Shown here: one piece after another, positions 45,667 through 55,084 of the stretch
Numbering within the stretch: the first letter of the stretch is position 1
How the letters are laid out: each line of letters opens with the position of its first letter
Assembly: GCF_000024345.1 (NCBI RefSeq)
Contig: NC_013729.1
Location: 1,612,001 to 1,676,000, forward strand
Direction: 5' to 3'
Length of the DNA stretch: 64,000 nt
Origin: Kribbella flavida DSM 17836
GTDB lineage: Bacteria; Actinomycetota; Actinomycetes; Propionibacteriales; Kribbellaceae
The notes under the pieces: model-generated
Database searches by the model: none
The model's input: only the letters and a program-made list of their open reading frames with translations
Told to the model about the DNA's origin: nothing
Position numbers and translations under genes: made by a program

Positions 45667-46391
45667 ACGATCTCCCGGGCCCGGGCCAGGTCTGCGTGGT
45701 TGTCGATCTCCACCCAGTCGACCGCGCCGATCGGAGCGACGTCGATCCGGAAGCCGGCGTCGGCAAGCACCTGGTACCCGTCCTCGTAGTACAGGTCCGG
45801 GTCGTTCTGCCAGGTCTTGCGCAGCGCGGCGGTCAGGTCGCCGGCGGCGGCCGGCTCGATCAGGGTGACGCCGATGTACTCGCCGGTCGCGGTCGCCGGG
45901 TCCATCAGCTTGGTGATCCGCCGGACGCCCACCGCGTCGTCCCAGACCACCTTCATCTCCTCGTCGGCGAGCTGCTTCTCGGTGTCCAGGGCGAGGATCA
46001 GCCGCCGGTCACCGCCGCGGGCGTCGAGCAGCGTGCGCTCGACCGAGACCGGGTGCACCGTGTCGCCGTTGGCGAGCAGCACCCCCTCGGCGAACAGGTC
46101 GCGGGCGCACCACAACGAGTAGGCGTTGTTCCAGATCTCGGCCTTGTCGTTGTGCACCAGCTGCAGCCGGACGCCGTACCGGTCCTGCAGGTCGCCGACC
46201 CTGGCCTCGATCGCGGCCGCGGCGTACCCGACGACGATCGCCGCGTCGGTCAGCCCGACCTCGGCGAAGTTCGCCAGCGTGAGGTCCAGCGGGGTGGTGC
46301 CGGCGTCGATCGGGACCAGCGCCTTCGGCAACGTGTCCGTGTACGGGCGCAGCCGGCGGCCGGCACCCGCGGCGAGAACCAGTCCGATCAT
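45654..46391 (-). CDS. Nucleotidyltransferase (LicC/CTP-transferase-like)
   Basis: A 245-residue NTP transferase. MIGLVLAAGAGRRLRPYTDTLPKALVPI is the pyrophosphorylase signature; LLANGDTVHPVSVE gives the metal-binding Asp; it resembles phosphocholine/glycerol-phosphate cytidylyltransferases (LicC) more than dNDP-glucose synthases. It is the first gene of a three-gene overlapping unit with the dehydrogenase and phosphatase. Confidence 0.83.
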   Translation of the reverse strand: MIGLVLAAGAGRRLRPYTDTLPKALVPIDAGTTPLDLTLANFAEVGLTDAAIVVGYAAAAIEARVGDLQDRYGVRLQLVHNDKAEIWNNAYSLWCARDLFAEGVLLANGDTVHPVSVERTLLDARGGDRRLILALDTEKQLADEEMKVVWDDAVGVRRITKLMDPATATGEYIGVTLIEPAAAGDLTAALRKTWQNDPDLYYEDGYQVLADAGFRIDVAPIGAVDWVEIDNHADLARAREIVCPS

Positions 46392-46455
46392 TGGCTGATG
46401 ATACCGATTCGGACCGGTTCGGACAGGGGGTCGCGGGACTGGCAGGATAGGCCGC

Positions 46456-47409
46456 ATGACTTGGCTTGTGACGGGTGGGGCGGGGTACATCGGGGCGCAC
46501 GTGGTGCGGGCGTTCGCGGCCGACGGGATCGACGTCGTGGTGATCGACGACCTGTCGAGCGGTAAGGTCGACTTCCTGGTCGACGGGGTGCCGTTCGTCG
46601 AGGCGAACCTGCTGGACACCGACGTGGTGCGCACGACGCTGGACGGCGTCAGCGGCGTCGTGCACCTGGCCGGCTACAAGTACGCCGGGGTGTCGGTGGA
46701 CAAGCCGCTGCACACCTACACGCAGAACGTCACCGCGATGGTCTCGCTGCTCACCGCGATGGCCGACACGGGCGTGCGCAACATCGTGTTCTCCTCCAGC
46801 GCGGGCGTCTACGGCACCCCGAAGGACGAGGTCGTCACCGAGCAGACCCGGCCCGACCCGCAGAGCCCGTACGGCGAGACGAAGCTGGTCGGCGAGTGGC
46901 TGCTGGCGGACCAGGCGAAGGCGGTCGAGCTGCGGCACACCTCGCTGCGCTACTTCAACGTGGTCGGCTCCGGAGACCCGAAGGTGTACGACGCGAGCCC
47001 GTACAACCTGTTCCCGATCGTCTGCAACCTGCTGACCCAGGGCAAGGTGCCGCAGATCTACGGCACCGACCACCCGACGCCGGACGGCACCTCGGTCAAG
47101 GACTACGTGCACGTCGCCGACCTCGCCCGGGCGCACGTCGCGGCCGCCCGCGCGCTGGACTCCGGCAAGTCGCTGGAGCCGGTCTACAACCTGGGCAGCG
47201 GCACCGGCACGAGCGTGCGCCAGATCATGGACGCCGCCCGCCGCGTCACCGGCATCGACTTCACCCCCACCGAAGGCCCCCGCCGCCCCGGCGATCCGTC
47301 CCGTGTCGTCGCGTCCGGCGAGCTCGCCGCCCGCGACCTGGAGTGGAAGAACACCCACACCGTCGACGAGATGTTCGCCTCCGCGTGGGAGTCATGGCCC
47401 AAGAACTGA
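46456..47409 (+). CDS. galE: UDP-glucose 4-epimerase (GalE)
   Basis: A 317-residue extended SDR. WLVTGGAGYIGAHVVRAF is the NAD fold, SSSAGVYGTP and YGETKLVGE the Ser/Tyr/Lys catalytic set. It interconverts UDP-glucose and UDP-galactose to supply sugar for surface polymers. Divergent from the nucleotidyltransferase with a 64-base gap. Confidence 0.9.
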   Translation: MTWLVTGGAGYIGAHVVRAFAADGIDVVVIDDLSSGKVDFLVDGVPFVEANLLDTDVVRTTLDGVSGVVHLAGYKYAGVSVDKPLHTYTQNVTAMVSLLTAMADTGVRNIVFSSSAGVYGTPKDEVVTEQTRPDPQSPYGETKLVGEWLLADQAKAVELRHTSLRYFNVVGSGDPKVYDASPYNLFPIVCNLLTQGKVPQIYGTDHPTPDGTSVKDYVHVADLARAHVAAARALDSGKSLEPVYNLGSGTGTSVRQIMDAARRVTGIDFTPTEGPRRPGDPSRVVASGELAARDLEWKNTHTVDEMFASAWESWPKN

Positions 47410-47765
47410 CCGGCCACCAGCCCGACGGCCCGGCAGGTCCCTGGCAGGCCGTCGAACCGTCGCCCGCTTGCCCGTGCGGCCTCGGCGTAGAACAGCCCTG
47501 GCGGACCAGGGACGATCTCTACAGCCCGGCCTCGTTCATCGGCGGGATGCTCTGGTACGTCGCGGTGGTCGCCGCACTGCTCTGGGGCTTCCCCTTGTTC
47601 GGCTGGATCCTGGCGGGGTTGCTGGGAGCGGTGGTGCTCGGCTCGCTGGTGTCGCAGGCCTTCCGGCGGCACCGGGGGTTCTGCTGGCTGGGCCGGGGAG
47701 CGTGGTTCGGAATCGCAGTGCCGGGAGTGCCGCTGCGCGCGCTGGCGGCGTTGCCTAGCTTCTGA
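47394..47765 (+). CDS. Small membrane protein overlapping the galE end
   Basis: A 123-residue protein beginning MAQELTGHQP; PACPCGLGVEQPW is followed by two close hydrophobic helices (GMLWYVAVVAALLWGFPLFGW, ILAGLLGAVVLGSLVSQ) and a short basic stretch. It overlaps the galE stop by 16 bases in another frame, so translational coupling is possible. Codon bias and position support it as real; function unknown. Confidence 0.6.
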   Translation: MAQELTGHQPDGPAGPWQAVEPSPACPCGLGVEQPWRTRDDLYSPASFIGGMLWYVAVVAALLWGFPLFGWILAGLLGAVVLGSLVSQAFRRHRGFCWLGRGAWFGIAVPGVPLRALAALPSF

Positions 47766-48510
47766 CCGCGGTGAAGCAGGCGGCTGGGATGGTGAGGGTG
47801 AGTTCGCCGCGGCGGTTGAGTTGCTGCTCGGTGGCGTGGAGAGCTTCGGGGCCGACGGCGTCGAGCCAGCCGTCGAGGAAGCCGAGGCGGATGAAGTAGT
47901 GGTCGAGCAGGGCGGTGCCGTCGGCGAAGCGCATGCTGAACTGCGTCCGGTCGGCGGTCGCCGCGAAGCCGGCGGTGGTCAGCAGGTCCAGCGTGCCCTC
48001 GACGGTCGCCCGGTGGCCGAGGTGCTCGTCGAGCTTGGCGCTGGCGCCGACGACCTCGCGGAGTACGTCGTAGAACTCCTGCATGTGGCCGACCAGGTTG
48101 GTGCTGATCAGCAGGTGCCCGCCTGGGCGCAGGACGCGGTGGCACTCGGCGAGCACGGTCGCCGCGTTGGCGAAGTTGTTGATCCCGAGGTTGGACACCA
48201 CCACGTCGACGGACCCGTCGGGCAGTTCGAGCCGGGCCGCGTCGGACACCACCAGCTCGACGTCCCGCAGCCCGAGGTACTCCACCTTGCGCCGCAGCAC
48301 GTCCATCGCGTCCGCCCACGGATCGACGGCGATCACCCGGGCTGCTGACCGCTGCGCCAGCTCCACCGTCAGGAACCCGGTGCCGGCGCCGATGTCCACC
48401 ACCGTCTGCCCCCGCCGCAACGGCACCCGGTCCAGGATCAACTGCCCGAACGGCGCCGACCACAACGGCAACTCGTCGTAGTTCTCCGCCACCCCACGAT
48501 CGATTTCCAC
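47755..48510 (-). CDS. Class I SAM-dependent methyltransferase
   Basis: A 251-residue methyltransferase from GTG 48510. QTVVDIGAGTGFLTVELAQRS is motif I, VIAVDPWADAMDVLRRK motif II, VDVVVSNLGINNFANA and RVLRPGGHLLIS the later motifs. Substrate unknown. Its 3' end overlaps that of the small membrane protein on the other strand. Confidence 0.85.
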   Translation of the reverse strand: MEIDRGVAENYDELPLWSAPFGQLILDRVPLRRGQTVVDIGAGTGFLTVELAQRSAARVIAVDPWADAMDVLRRKVEYLGLRDVELVVSDAARLELPDGSVDVVVSNLGINNFANAATVLAECHRVLRPGGHLLISTNLVGHMQEFYDVLREVVGASAKLDEHLGHRATVEGTLDLLTTAGFAATADRTQFSMRFADGTALLDHYFIRLGFLDGWLDAVGPEALHATEQQLNRRGELTLTIPAACFTAVRS

Positions 48511-48553
48511 CCCAGCACGCTAACCACCACCCGGTCCAAGGAGGCGGAACGGA

Positions 48554-49666
48554 TCAGTGCAAGACGTCGGCGACGAGTTGGCCGACCTGGTCCACCTCGA
48601 TCAGGAAGCCGTCGTGCCCGTACGGCGACTTCACCAGGTGGAGGGGGCCGGCGGCCGGGTGGGCGTCGACGAGTTCGGCCGACAGGCGGGGCGGGTACAG
48701 CCGGTCGGAGTCGACGGCGGCCACGACCAGCCGGGAACGCAGGCCGCGCAGCGCCTCGTGTTGTCCGCCGCGGTCCCGGCCGATGTCGTGCGAGTTCATC
48801 GCCCGGGTCAGCACGACGTACGAGCCGGGGTCGAACCGGGCGGCGAGCTTGGCGGCGTGGTGATCGAGGTACGACTCGACGGCGAACCGGCCGTCGCCTT
48901 GCGGGGTACGCCCGAACCGGATCGCCAGCTCGTACTCCGACCGGTACGTGACGTGCGCGATCCGCCGCGCGATACCGAGTCCCGCCAGCGGCGCCTCGCC
49001 GGTGCCGTAGTAGTCGCCGCCGTGCCAGTGCGGGTCCGCCTCGATCGCGGCGAGCTGCGGTGCGCACCAGGCGATCTGCTCGGCCGACGCGTACCCGGTC
49101 GAGGCGAGCACGACGGCCGTCGCCACCCGGTCGGGGTACAGCAGCGGCCACTCGATCGCGCGCATGCCGCCCATCGAGCCGCCGATCACCGCCGCCCACC
49201 GGTCGATCCCCAGCGCATCGGCCAGCGCGGCCTCGGCGGCCACCTGGTCCCGGATCGTGATCGCCGGGAACCGGCTGCCCCAGGCTCGTCCGTCCGGGGC
49301 GGTCGAGGACGGGCCGGTGGATCCCTGGCAGCCGCCCAGCACGTTCGCGGCGACGACGTACCAGTCGGTGGGGTCGAGGTACGCCGGGATCAGCCCGTCC
49401 CACCAGCCCGGGGTCGGTTGCCCCGGGCCGGCCGGACCGACGACGTGCGCGTCCCCGGTGAGGGCGTGGCAGATCAGCACGGCGTTGTCCCGGGCGGCGT
49501 TCGGCCGGCCCCAGGTCTCGTAGGCGATCGTTGTGTCAGGCAACGAACCGCCGCGCTCGAGCGGCAGCTCGCCGAGCTCGGCGAACTGCCGCCCGGCGGC
49601 AGGATCACCCGGCCGCCACCCACCGGCCACCTGACCTGGTGCGTGCACGGCGTGATCCTGGCTCAT
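48554..49666 (-). CDS. metX: Homoserine O-acetyltransferase
   Basis: A 370-residue alpha/beta hydrolase that acetylates homoserine with acetyl-CoA in methionine synthesis. ICHALTGDAHVVGP, GGCQGSTGPSS and the nucleophile elbow GGSMGGMRAIEW (Ser) are present; the Asp and His of the triad are in AAVDSDRLYPP and YGHDGFLIE. It follows metY after 6 bases. Confidence 0.93.
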   Translation of the reverse strand: MSQDHAVHAPGQVAGGWRPGDPAAGRQFAELGELPLERGGSLPDTTIAYETWGRPNAARDNAVLICHALTGDAHVVGPAGPGQPTPGWWDGLIPAYLDPTDWYVVAANVLGGCQGSTGPSSTAPDGRAWGSRFPAITIRDQVAAEAALADALGIDRWAAVIGGSMGGMRAIEWPLLYPDRVATAVVLASTGYASAEQIAWCAPQLAAIEADPHWHGGDYYGTGEAPLAGLGIARRIAHVTYRSEYELAIRFGRTPQGDGRFAVESYLDHHAAKLAARFDPGSYVVLTRAMNSHDIGRDRGGQHEALRGLRSRLVVAAVDSDRLYPPRLSAELVDAHPAAGPLHLVKSPYGHDGFLIEVDQVGQLVADVLH

Positions 49667-49672
49667 CGGCGC

Positions 49673-50992
49673 TCAGGCGGACTTGGCCGCGGCGAAGCCG
49701 GCTTCGAGGTCGGCCAGGATGTCGTCGATGTGCTCGATGCCGACGGCCAGCCGGACCAGGCCCGGGGTGACGCCTGCGGCGAGCTGGTCCTCGGCGGACA
49801 GCTGGCTGTGGGTGGTCGAGGCCGGGTGGATCACCAGCGACCGCACGTCGCCGATGTTCGCGACGTGGCTGTGCAGCTCCAGCGCGTCCACGAACCGCTT
49901 GCCGGCGTCCACGCCGCCCTTGATCTCGAACGCGACCACCGCGCCCGCACCGCGCGGCGCGTACTTGCGGGCCAGCGCGTGCCAGGGCGACGACGGCAGG
50001 CCGGCGTAGGCGACGCCGTCCACCTCGTCGCGGCCCTCCAGCCACTGCGCGACCTCGAGCGCGTTGTCCACGTGCCGCTCGATCCGCAGCGACAGCGTCT
50101 CCAGGCCCTGCGCGATCAGGAACGCGTTGAACGGCGACACCGCCGGGCCGAGGTCGCGCAACCACTGGACCCGCGCCTTGAGGATGTACGCGAGGTTGCC
50201 CAGCTCGCTGCCGACGCCGAGGGCCTGGGCGTAGGTGAGGCCGTGGTAGCTCGGGTCGGGCTGGTTGAAGCCCGGGAAGCGCTCCGGGTTCGCCGCGTAG
50301 TCGAACCTGCCGGAGTCGACGATCACGCCGGCGATCGCGGTGCCGTGCCCGCCGAGGTACTTGGTGGCCGAGTGCACCACCACGTCGGCGCCGTGCTCGA
50401 TCGGGCGGATCAGGTACGGCGTGGCGACGGTGTTGTCGACCACCAGCGGGACGCCGTACGCGTGGGCGACGCCGGCGACGCCCTCGATGTCGAGGATCTC
50501 GCTCTTCGGGTTGGCGATCGTCTCGGCGAAGAACGCCTTGGTGTTCGGCCGGATCGCCGCCTGCCAGGAGGCCAAATCGTTGGGGTCGTCGACGAACGAC
50601 ACCTCGATGCCGAGCTTGGGGAAGGTGTAGTGGAACAGGTTGTACGTGCCGCCGTACAGGCTGGGACTGCTGACGATGTGGTCGCCGGCCTCGGCGATGT
50701 TCAGCAGGGCCAGCGACTCGGCGGCCTGGCCGGACGACACCAGCAGCGCGGCGGTGCCACCTTCCAGGCTGGCGATCCGCTGCTCGACCGCGTCCTGGGT
50801 CGGGTTCTGGATCCGGGTGTAGATGTTGCCGAACTCCTGCAGCCCGAACAGGCTCGCCGCGTGGTCGGTGCTGTCGAAGGTGTACGACGTGGTCTGGTAG
50901 ATCGGCAGCGCCCGCGCCTTGGTGGTCGGGTCGGAGCTCTGCCCGGCGTGGATCTGGCGGGTTTCGAAGGACCAGCTCGGGGTGGTAGTCAT
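49673..50992 (-). CDS. metY: O-acetylhomoserine sulfhydrylase
   Basis: A 439-residue PLP enzyme of the Cys/Met metabolism family that makes homocysteine from O-acetylhomoserine and sulfide. SSGQAAESLALLNI, NTVATPYLIRPIEHGAD and HSATKYLGGHGTAI (Lys binding PLP) are diagnostic; the length fits MetY. ATG 50992 has no ribosome site; a -10-like TATCGT ends 6 bases upstream, so the mRNA may be leaderless. Confidence 0.93.
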   Translation of the reverse strand: MTTTPSWSFETRQIHAGQSSDPTTKARALPIYQTTSYTFDSTDHAASLFGLQEFGNIYTRIQNPTQDAVEQRIASLEGGTAALLVSSGQAAESLALLNIAEAGDHIVSSPSLYGGTYNLFHYTFPKLGIEVSFVDDPNDLASWQAAIRPNTKAFFAETIANPKSEILDIEGVAGVAHAYGVPLVVDNTVATPYLIRPIEHGADVVVHSATKYLGGHGTAIAGVIVDSGRFDYAANPERFPGFNQPDPSYHGLTYAQALGVGSELGNLAYILKARVQWLRDLGPAVSPFNAFLIAQGLETLSLRIERHVDNALEVAQWLEGRDEVDGVAYAGLPSSPWHALARKYAPRGAGAVVAFEIKGGVDAGKRFVDALELHSHVANIGDVRSLVIHPASTTHSQLSAEDQLAAGVTPGLVRLAVGIEHIDDILADLEAGFAAAKSA

Positions 50993-51029
50993 ACAAAGAC
51001 GATAGAGTTACTGCAGATTGACCCCGGGT

Positions 51030-51053
51030 GACCGTCCACAGTGTGGAACGGTC
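51030..51053 (-). terminator. Hairpin between SDR and metY
   Basis: GACCGT-CCAC and GTGG-A-ACGGTC pair (6 + 4 bp, one bulged A), 8 bases after the SDR stop. Confidence 0.45.
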
Positions 51054-51060
51054 GGTGGAC

Positions 51061-51849
51061 TCAGTCCGCGGCGTGCTGGCCGGTCGGGCCGGACGGGGTG
51101 AGGTCCAACATGCCCGGGCCGAGCAGGATGCCGCCCTCGACCGGCAGCGTGATGCCGGTGATCCAGGCCGCGTCGTCGGAGGCCAGGAAGGCGGTCGCGG
51201 CGGCGATGTCCTCGGGCTCGCCGACCCGGCCGAGCGGGTAGGCGGCGGCGAAGCGTTCCAGGGTGTCGGGCTGGTGGTCCCAGTTCGGGGTCCGGATGGT
51301 GCCGGGAGCCACGACATTGAACCGGACGCCGCTGGAGCCGTAGCGGGCGGCGAAGTTCTTCGTCATCGCGACCTGGCCGGCCTTGGCCGCGGAGTACTCG
51401 AGGTTGCCGAACGCGGCCAGGCCGTTCACCGAGCTGATCGTCACGACGTTGCCGCGCGACTCCAGCAGGTGGGGGAGCGCGGCCTGGACGCACTGGGCCG
51501 CACCGATCAGGGTCAGGTCCAGCTGGCGGCGCCACTCCTCGACGGTCGTCTCCTCGGGCAGCGAGGTGACGATGCAGCCGCCCGCGTTGTTGACCAGGAC
51601 GTCGAGCCGGCCGAACCGCTCGACCGCCGCCGCGACGGCCGCGTCGACCTCCGCCCGCCGGGTCACGTCGACCCGCACCGCGAGGGCGCGCTGGTCGCCG
51701 AGCTCGGCGACGAGCGCGTCGAGCTTGTCCTGCTGCAGATCGGTGACGACGACCGAGCCGCCCTCGGCCGCGATCCGCCGGGCCACTCCGGCCCCGATGC
51801 CCTGTGCCGCCGCCGTGACGAGCGCGACCTTGCCCGCGAAACGCTGCAT
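51061..51849 (-). CDS. Short-chain dehydrogenase/reductase
   Basis: A 262-residue classical SDR: VTAAAQGIGAG (Gly motif, slightly unusual AAQ), DVLVNNAGG, SSVNG and YSAAKAG with the catalytic Ser-Tyr-Lys. PEDIAAATAFLASDDAAWITG is the conserved end. Substrate unknown. The gene follows the TIGR03089 gene directly (stop and start adjacent), so they form one operon. Confidence 0.86.
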   Translation of the reverse strand: MQRFAGKVALVTAAAQGIGAGVARRIAAEGGSVVVTDLQQDKLDALVAELGDQRALAVRVDVTRRAEVDAAVAAAVERFGRLDVLVNNAGGCIVTSLPEETTVEEWRRQLDLTLIGAAQCVQAALPHLLESRGNVVTISSVNGLAAFGNLEYSAAKAGQVAMTKNFAARYGSSGVRFNVVAPGTIRTPNWDHQPDTLERFAAAYPLGRVGEPEDIAAATAFLASDDAAWITGITLPVEGGILLGPGMLDLTPSGPTGQHAAD

Positions 51850-52530
51850 TCAGTCCTCCACTACTCGGTCGACCTTTTCGTCGGTGATCCGCCGCTCCCG
51901 CTTCGCCGGGTCCAGATTGCGGCAGAGCACGAGCGAACCACCTCCGAGGATCACTCCGACCAGCAGATCGAGCCCGGCCGGGGCAACCAGGTCGCGGGTG
52001 GTCAGCACCCGCTCCGCGATCGGCTCCGCGGCCGCGATCAGGTCGGCGTGCGTCCGGCCGTCGTACGCCGGGCTGATGGCGGCCGGCGGGTCGGCCGGGA
52101 CGAACAGGTCCGGGTGGTTGTAGACCTCGGCGCCGTAGTCGTGCACGCCCTCCGGCACCGGCTCGCGGAACCTTCCGCCGAGCGGCAGCAGGGCGGTGGC
52201 GATCGTCTCCCGCCGGCCCGCGGCGCGGAAGTCCGGGCCGGTGATCGCCAGGTCGCCCGCACCGGTGGTCACCGCCGCACCCGCGGACCAGGTGGCCAGC
52301 GCCCAGACCACGCCCAGCCAGTGCGGCGGCAACGCGAGGGCGACGGTTTCGTCCGGCGCGAGGTCGTACTCGTCGACGAGCAGGTTCGCGGTCTTGGCGA
52401 TCCAGTTCGCGGTGGTGACGGCGCTCAGCTCGATCCGTTCGCCGGTCACGTCGTCGTAGTAGGTGAGAAACGGGCTGGCGCCGTCGCGGCGCACCGCGGC
52501 AGCGAAGAGTTCGGGCAGGGTTCCGGCCAT
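51850..52530 (-). CDS. TIGR03089 family protein (AMP-binding-enzyme remnant-like)
   Basis: A 226-residue protein that resembles the N-terminal part of acyl-CoA synthetases (ANWIAKTANLLVDEYDLAPDETVALALPPHW) without the adenylation core or the P-loop SGTTG motif. This is the TIGR03089 group, confined mainly to actinobacteria, with no known reaction. Divergent from the CNNM/CBS pair. Confidence 0.82.
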   Translation of the reverse strand: MAGTLPELFAAAVRRDGASPFLTYYDDVTGERIELSAVTTANWIAKTANLLVDEYDLAPDETVALALPPHWLGVVWALATWSAGAAVTTGAGDLAITGPDFRAAGRRETIATALLPLGGRFREPVPEGVHDYGAEVYNHPDLFVPADPPAAISPAYDGRTHADLIAAAEPIAERVLTTRDLVAPAGLDLLVGVILGGGSLVLCRNLDPAKRERRITDEKVDRVVED

Positions 52531-52572
52531 GCGGCAGAGCCTACGGGGCAGCGGCGCCAGTAAGCTCGCGTC

Positions 52573-53910
52573 ATGCTGATCCTGATCGGCCTCGGGCTGA
52601 TCCTGGCGCTGACCGTTGCCACCGGCTACTTCGTGGCGCAGGAGTTCTCCTACGTCGCGGTGGATCGGAACCGGCTGCGGGCCCTGGCCGACGCAGGGGA
52701 CGCGGCCGCTGCCCGGGCGCTCAAGGTCACCGCCCGGCTGTCGTTCGTGCTGTCCGGTGCCCAGGTCGGGATCACCGTCACCGCGCTGCTGGCCGGCTAC
52801 GTGGCCGAGCCGTACCTCGGTGAAGGGCTGCAGAAACTGCTCGGGAACGCCGGGTTACCCACGGGCGTCGGCCTGGCCGTCTCGGTGATCGCGGCGCTGC
52901 TGCTGGCAACGGTGATCCAGATGGTCTTCGGGGAGCTGGCGCCGAAGAACCTCGCCATCGCCCGGGCCGAGGCGGTCGCGCTGCGACTGTCCCGGTCGAC
53001 GCTGGTCTACCTGGCCGTGGCCGGGCCGGTCATCCACCTGTTCGACGCCACCTCGAACCGGATCCTGCGCCGGGTCGGGATCGAGCCGGTGGAGGAGCTG
53101 CCGCAGGGCGCCACCGCGCAGGACCTGGACCGGATCATCGCCACGTCGTACGAGCAGGGGCTGCTGGACCAGGACACCACCCGGCTGCTCGACCACGGGC
53201 TGGACTTCCGTGGCCGGATCGCCGGCGAGGTGATGGTGCCGCGGGTGGACGTGGTGACCGTGCACGAGGACGACCCGCTGAGCCGGGTGGTCGACCTGCT
53301 CGACACCGGGCACAGCCGGTTCCCGGTGATCGCGTCCTCGGTCGACGAGGTGGTCGGGGTGGTCGCGGTCGGCGACGTCGTCGAGGTGGAACCGGCCGAC
53401 CGGCACCACGTGACGGCCGGCTCGCTGGCGGCCGCGCCGGTGGTGGTGCCGTTCACGCTGCCGCTGCCCGTTGTGCTGGAGCAGCTCCGGACCGCGCACC
53501 GGCAGCTGGCGATCGTCGTGGACGAGTTCGGTGGGTTCGCCGGCGTGGTCTCGCTGGAGGACATCGCCGAGGAACTGGTCGGCGAAATCCGGGACGAGGA
53601 CGACCTGCCGGAGAGCGAGCTGGTCGACAACGGCGACGGTGGCTGGACGCTGCCGGCGCGCTGGCGGCTCGACCAGGTGCAGGAAGCCACCGGCATCGCG
53701 CTGCCCGAGGACGACGACTACGACACCGTCTCCGGTCTGGTGATGGCCCGCCTCGGCCGGATCCCGGTGGTCGGTGACCGCCTGGTGGTCGACCTGCCGC
53801 CCCGCTTCGACCATGACGGGCGCCGCGTCCCGCCGGAGCAGGCCCGGCTGATCGTGGAGACGGTCCTGCGGCACGTGCCGGGCCTGGTCGTGCTGGAGCG
53901 GGTCCGATGA
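52573..53910 (+). CDS. CNNM/CorC-type transporter with CBS domains (first of pair)
   Basis: A 445-residue membrane protein. The DUF21 domain with four helices occupies residues 1-190 (FVAQEFSYVAVDRNRLRAL, GAQVGITVTALLAGY, MVFGELAPKNLAIARAE), two CBS domains ~205-345 (VMVPRVDVVTV), then the CorC_HlyC transporter-associated domain to the end. Family members move Mg2+ or Na+. Its stop overlaps the next start (ATGA 53907-53910). Confidence 0.88.
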   Translation: MLILIGLGLILALTVATGYFVAQEFSYVAVDRNRLRALADAGDAAAARALKVTARLSFVLSGAQVGITVTALLAGYVAEPYLGEGLQKLLGNAGLPTGVGLAVSVIAALLLATVIQMVFGELAPKNLAIARAEAVALRLSRSTLVYLAVAGPVIHLFDATSNRILRRVGIEPVEELPQGATAQDLDRIIATSYEQGLLDQDTTRLLDHGLDFRGRIAGEVMVPRVDVVTVHEDDPLSRVVDLLDTGHSRFPVIASSVDEVVGVVAVGDVVEVEPADRHHVTAGSLAAAPVVVPFTLPLPVVLEQLRTAHRQLAIVVDEFGGFAGVVSLEDIAEELVGEIRDEDDLPESELVDNGDGGWTLPARWRLDQVQEATGIALPEDDDYDTVSGLVMARLGRIPVVGDRLVVDLPPRFDHDGRRVPPEQARLIVETVLRHVPGLVVLERVR

Positions 53911-54986
53911 GTACGACGGTCGCCCTGCTGATCTCGCTGGCCCTGCTGGTCTGCAACGGGTTCTTCGTCGCGGCGGAGTTCGCGCTGGTCGCCGCCAAGC
54001 GGCACCGGCTCGAGCAGGCCGCGGCCGACGGCAGCCGGTCCGCCCGGGCCGCGATCGCCGGGGTGAGCGAACTGTCCCTGATGCTGGCGGGCGCGCAGCT
54101 CGGCATCACGTTGTGCACGCTGGGTCTCGGGTCGCTCTCGGAACCGGCGGTCGCGCACCTGCTGCACCCGCTGTTCGAACTGATCGGCTTGCCGGACGAC
54201 GCGGGCCACGTGATCGCGTTGGTCATCGCGGTCGGCGGCATCGGCCTGCTGCACGTGCTGCTCGGTGAGATGGCCCCGAAGTCCTGGGCGATCAGCGACC
54301 CGGAGCGGTCGGCGCTCCTGCTGGCGCTGCCGTTCCGCGGTTTCACGTACGTCGTACGGCCGCTGCTGCTGGTGCTCAACTGGCTCGCGAACGCCCTCGT
54401 CCGGGCCGTCGGCGTGACGCCGCAGAACGAGATCGCCAACGCGCACGGGCCGGAGGAGTTGCGCCTGCTGATCGAGTCGTCCCGCGAGCACGGCACGCTG
54501 GAGCCGGCCGAGCACGACCTGCTCACCGCGATGCTCGCCCTGCAGAACACCACGGTCGCGCAGGTGATGACGCCGACCAGCCGGCTCGCCACGATCCCGG
54601 CCGAGGCGTCCGCCCGCGACGTCGAGCTGGCCAGCCGGCACCAGGGCCGGTCGCGGCTCGCGGTGGTGTCGGCGCAGAGCCGGGCGATCTGCGGCATCGT
54701 GCACGTCCGCGACGCGGCCCGGGCGACCACCGGCGGCGGGGTGACGTTGCGGGCGAGCGACCTGATGACGGAGCCGCTGCGGATCGCCGCGGCGACGCCG
54801 GTCGCCGCAGCGATCCGGGTGATGCGGGAACGCCGGTCCCAGCTCGCCGTCGTCCAGGACGGCGGCCGCCCGGTCGGGGTGGTCGCGCTGGAGGACCTGC
54901 TGGAGGAGGTGATCGGCGAGTTCGACGACGAGACCGACCCGATCATCACCGCCGCCCGTGAGACTCGGCAGGCCAGGGCCGACTAG
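53907..54986 (+). CDS. CNNM/CorC-type transporter with CBS domains (second of pair)
   Basis: A 359-residue paralog of the preceding product: DUF21 (GFFVAAEFALVAAKRHRLEQ, GAQLGITLCTLGLGSLSEP, LLGEMAPKSWAISDPE), two CBS domains, but it ends near the second CBS and lacks the CorC_HlyC domain. Such unequal pairs are regular in actinobacteria, suggesting a heteromeric transporter. Confidence 0.88.
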   Translation: MSTTVALLISLALLVCNGFFVAAEFALVAAKRHRLEQAAADGSRSARAAIAGVSELSLMLAGAQLGITLCTLGLGSLSEPAVAHLLHPLFELIGLPDDAGHVIALVIAVGGIGLLHVLLGEMAPKSWAISDPERSALLLALPFRGFTYVVRPLLLVLNWLANALVRAVGVTPQNEIANAHGPEELRLLIESSREHGTLEPAEHDLLTAMLALQNTTVAQVMTPTSRLATIPAEASARDVELASRHQGRSRLAVVSAQSRAICGIVHVRDAARATTGGGVTLRASDLMTEPLRIAAATPVAAAIRVMRERRSQLAVVQDGGRPVGVVALEDLLEEVIGEFDDETDPIITAARETRQARAD

Positions 54987-55084
54987 GGCCTGTCCTCCGG
55001 GTGGCGATCTTGTCCGCACGCCTTACGGTGGTCGCACAACACCCCGCCGGGCCGCGCGGCCCGTCGCAGCGTGAAGGAGACAGC

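Noticed and set aside
48557..51031. 824-codon open frame opposite metX and metY
   Set aside because: Same artefact: it spans two genuine antisense genes and the translation is low-complexity.
50993..51060. SAM riboswitch before metY
   Set aside because: Only 68 bases separate metY from the upstream gene, with just one small hairpin that belongs to the SDR end; too short and without SAM-aptamer features.
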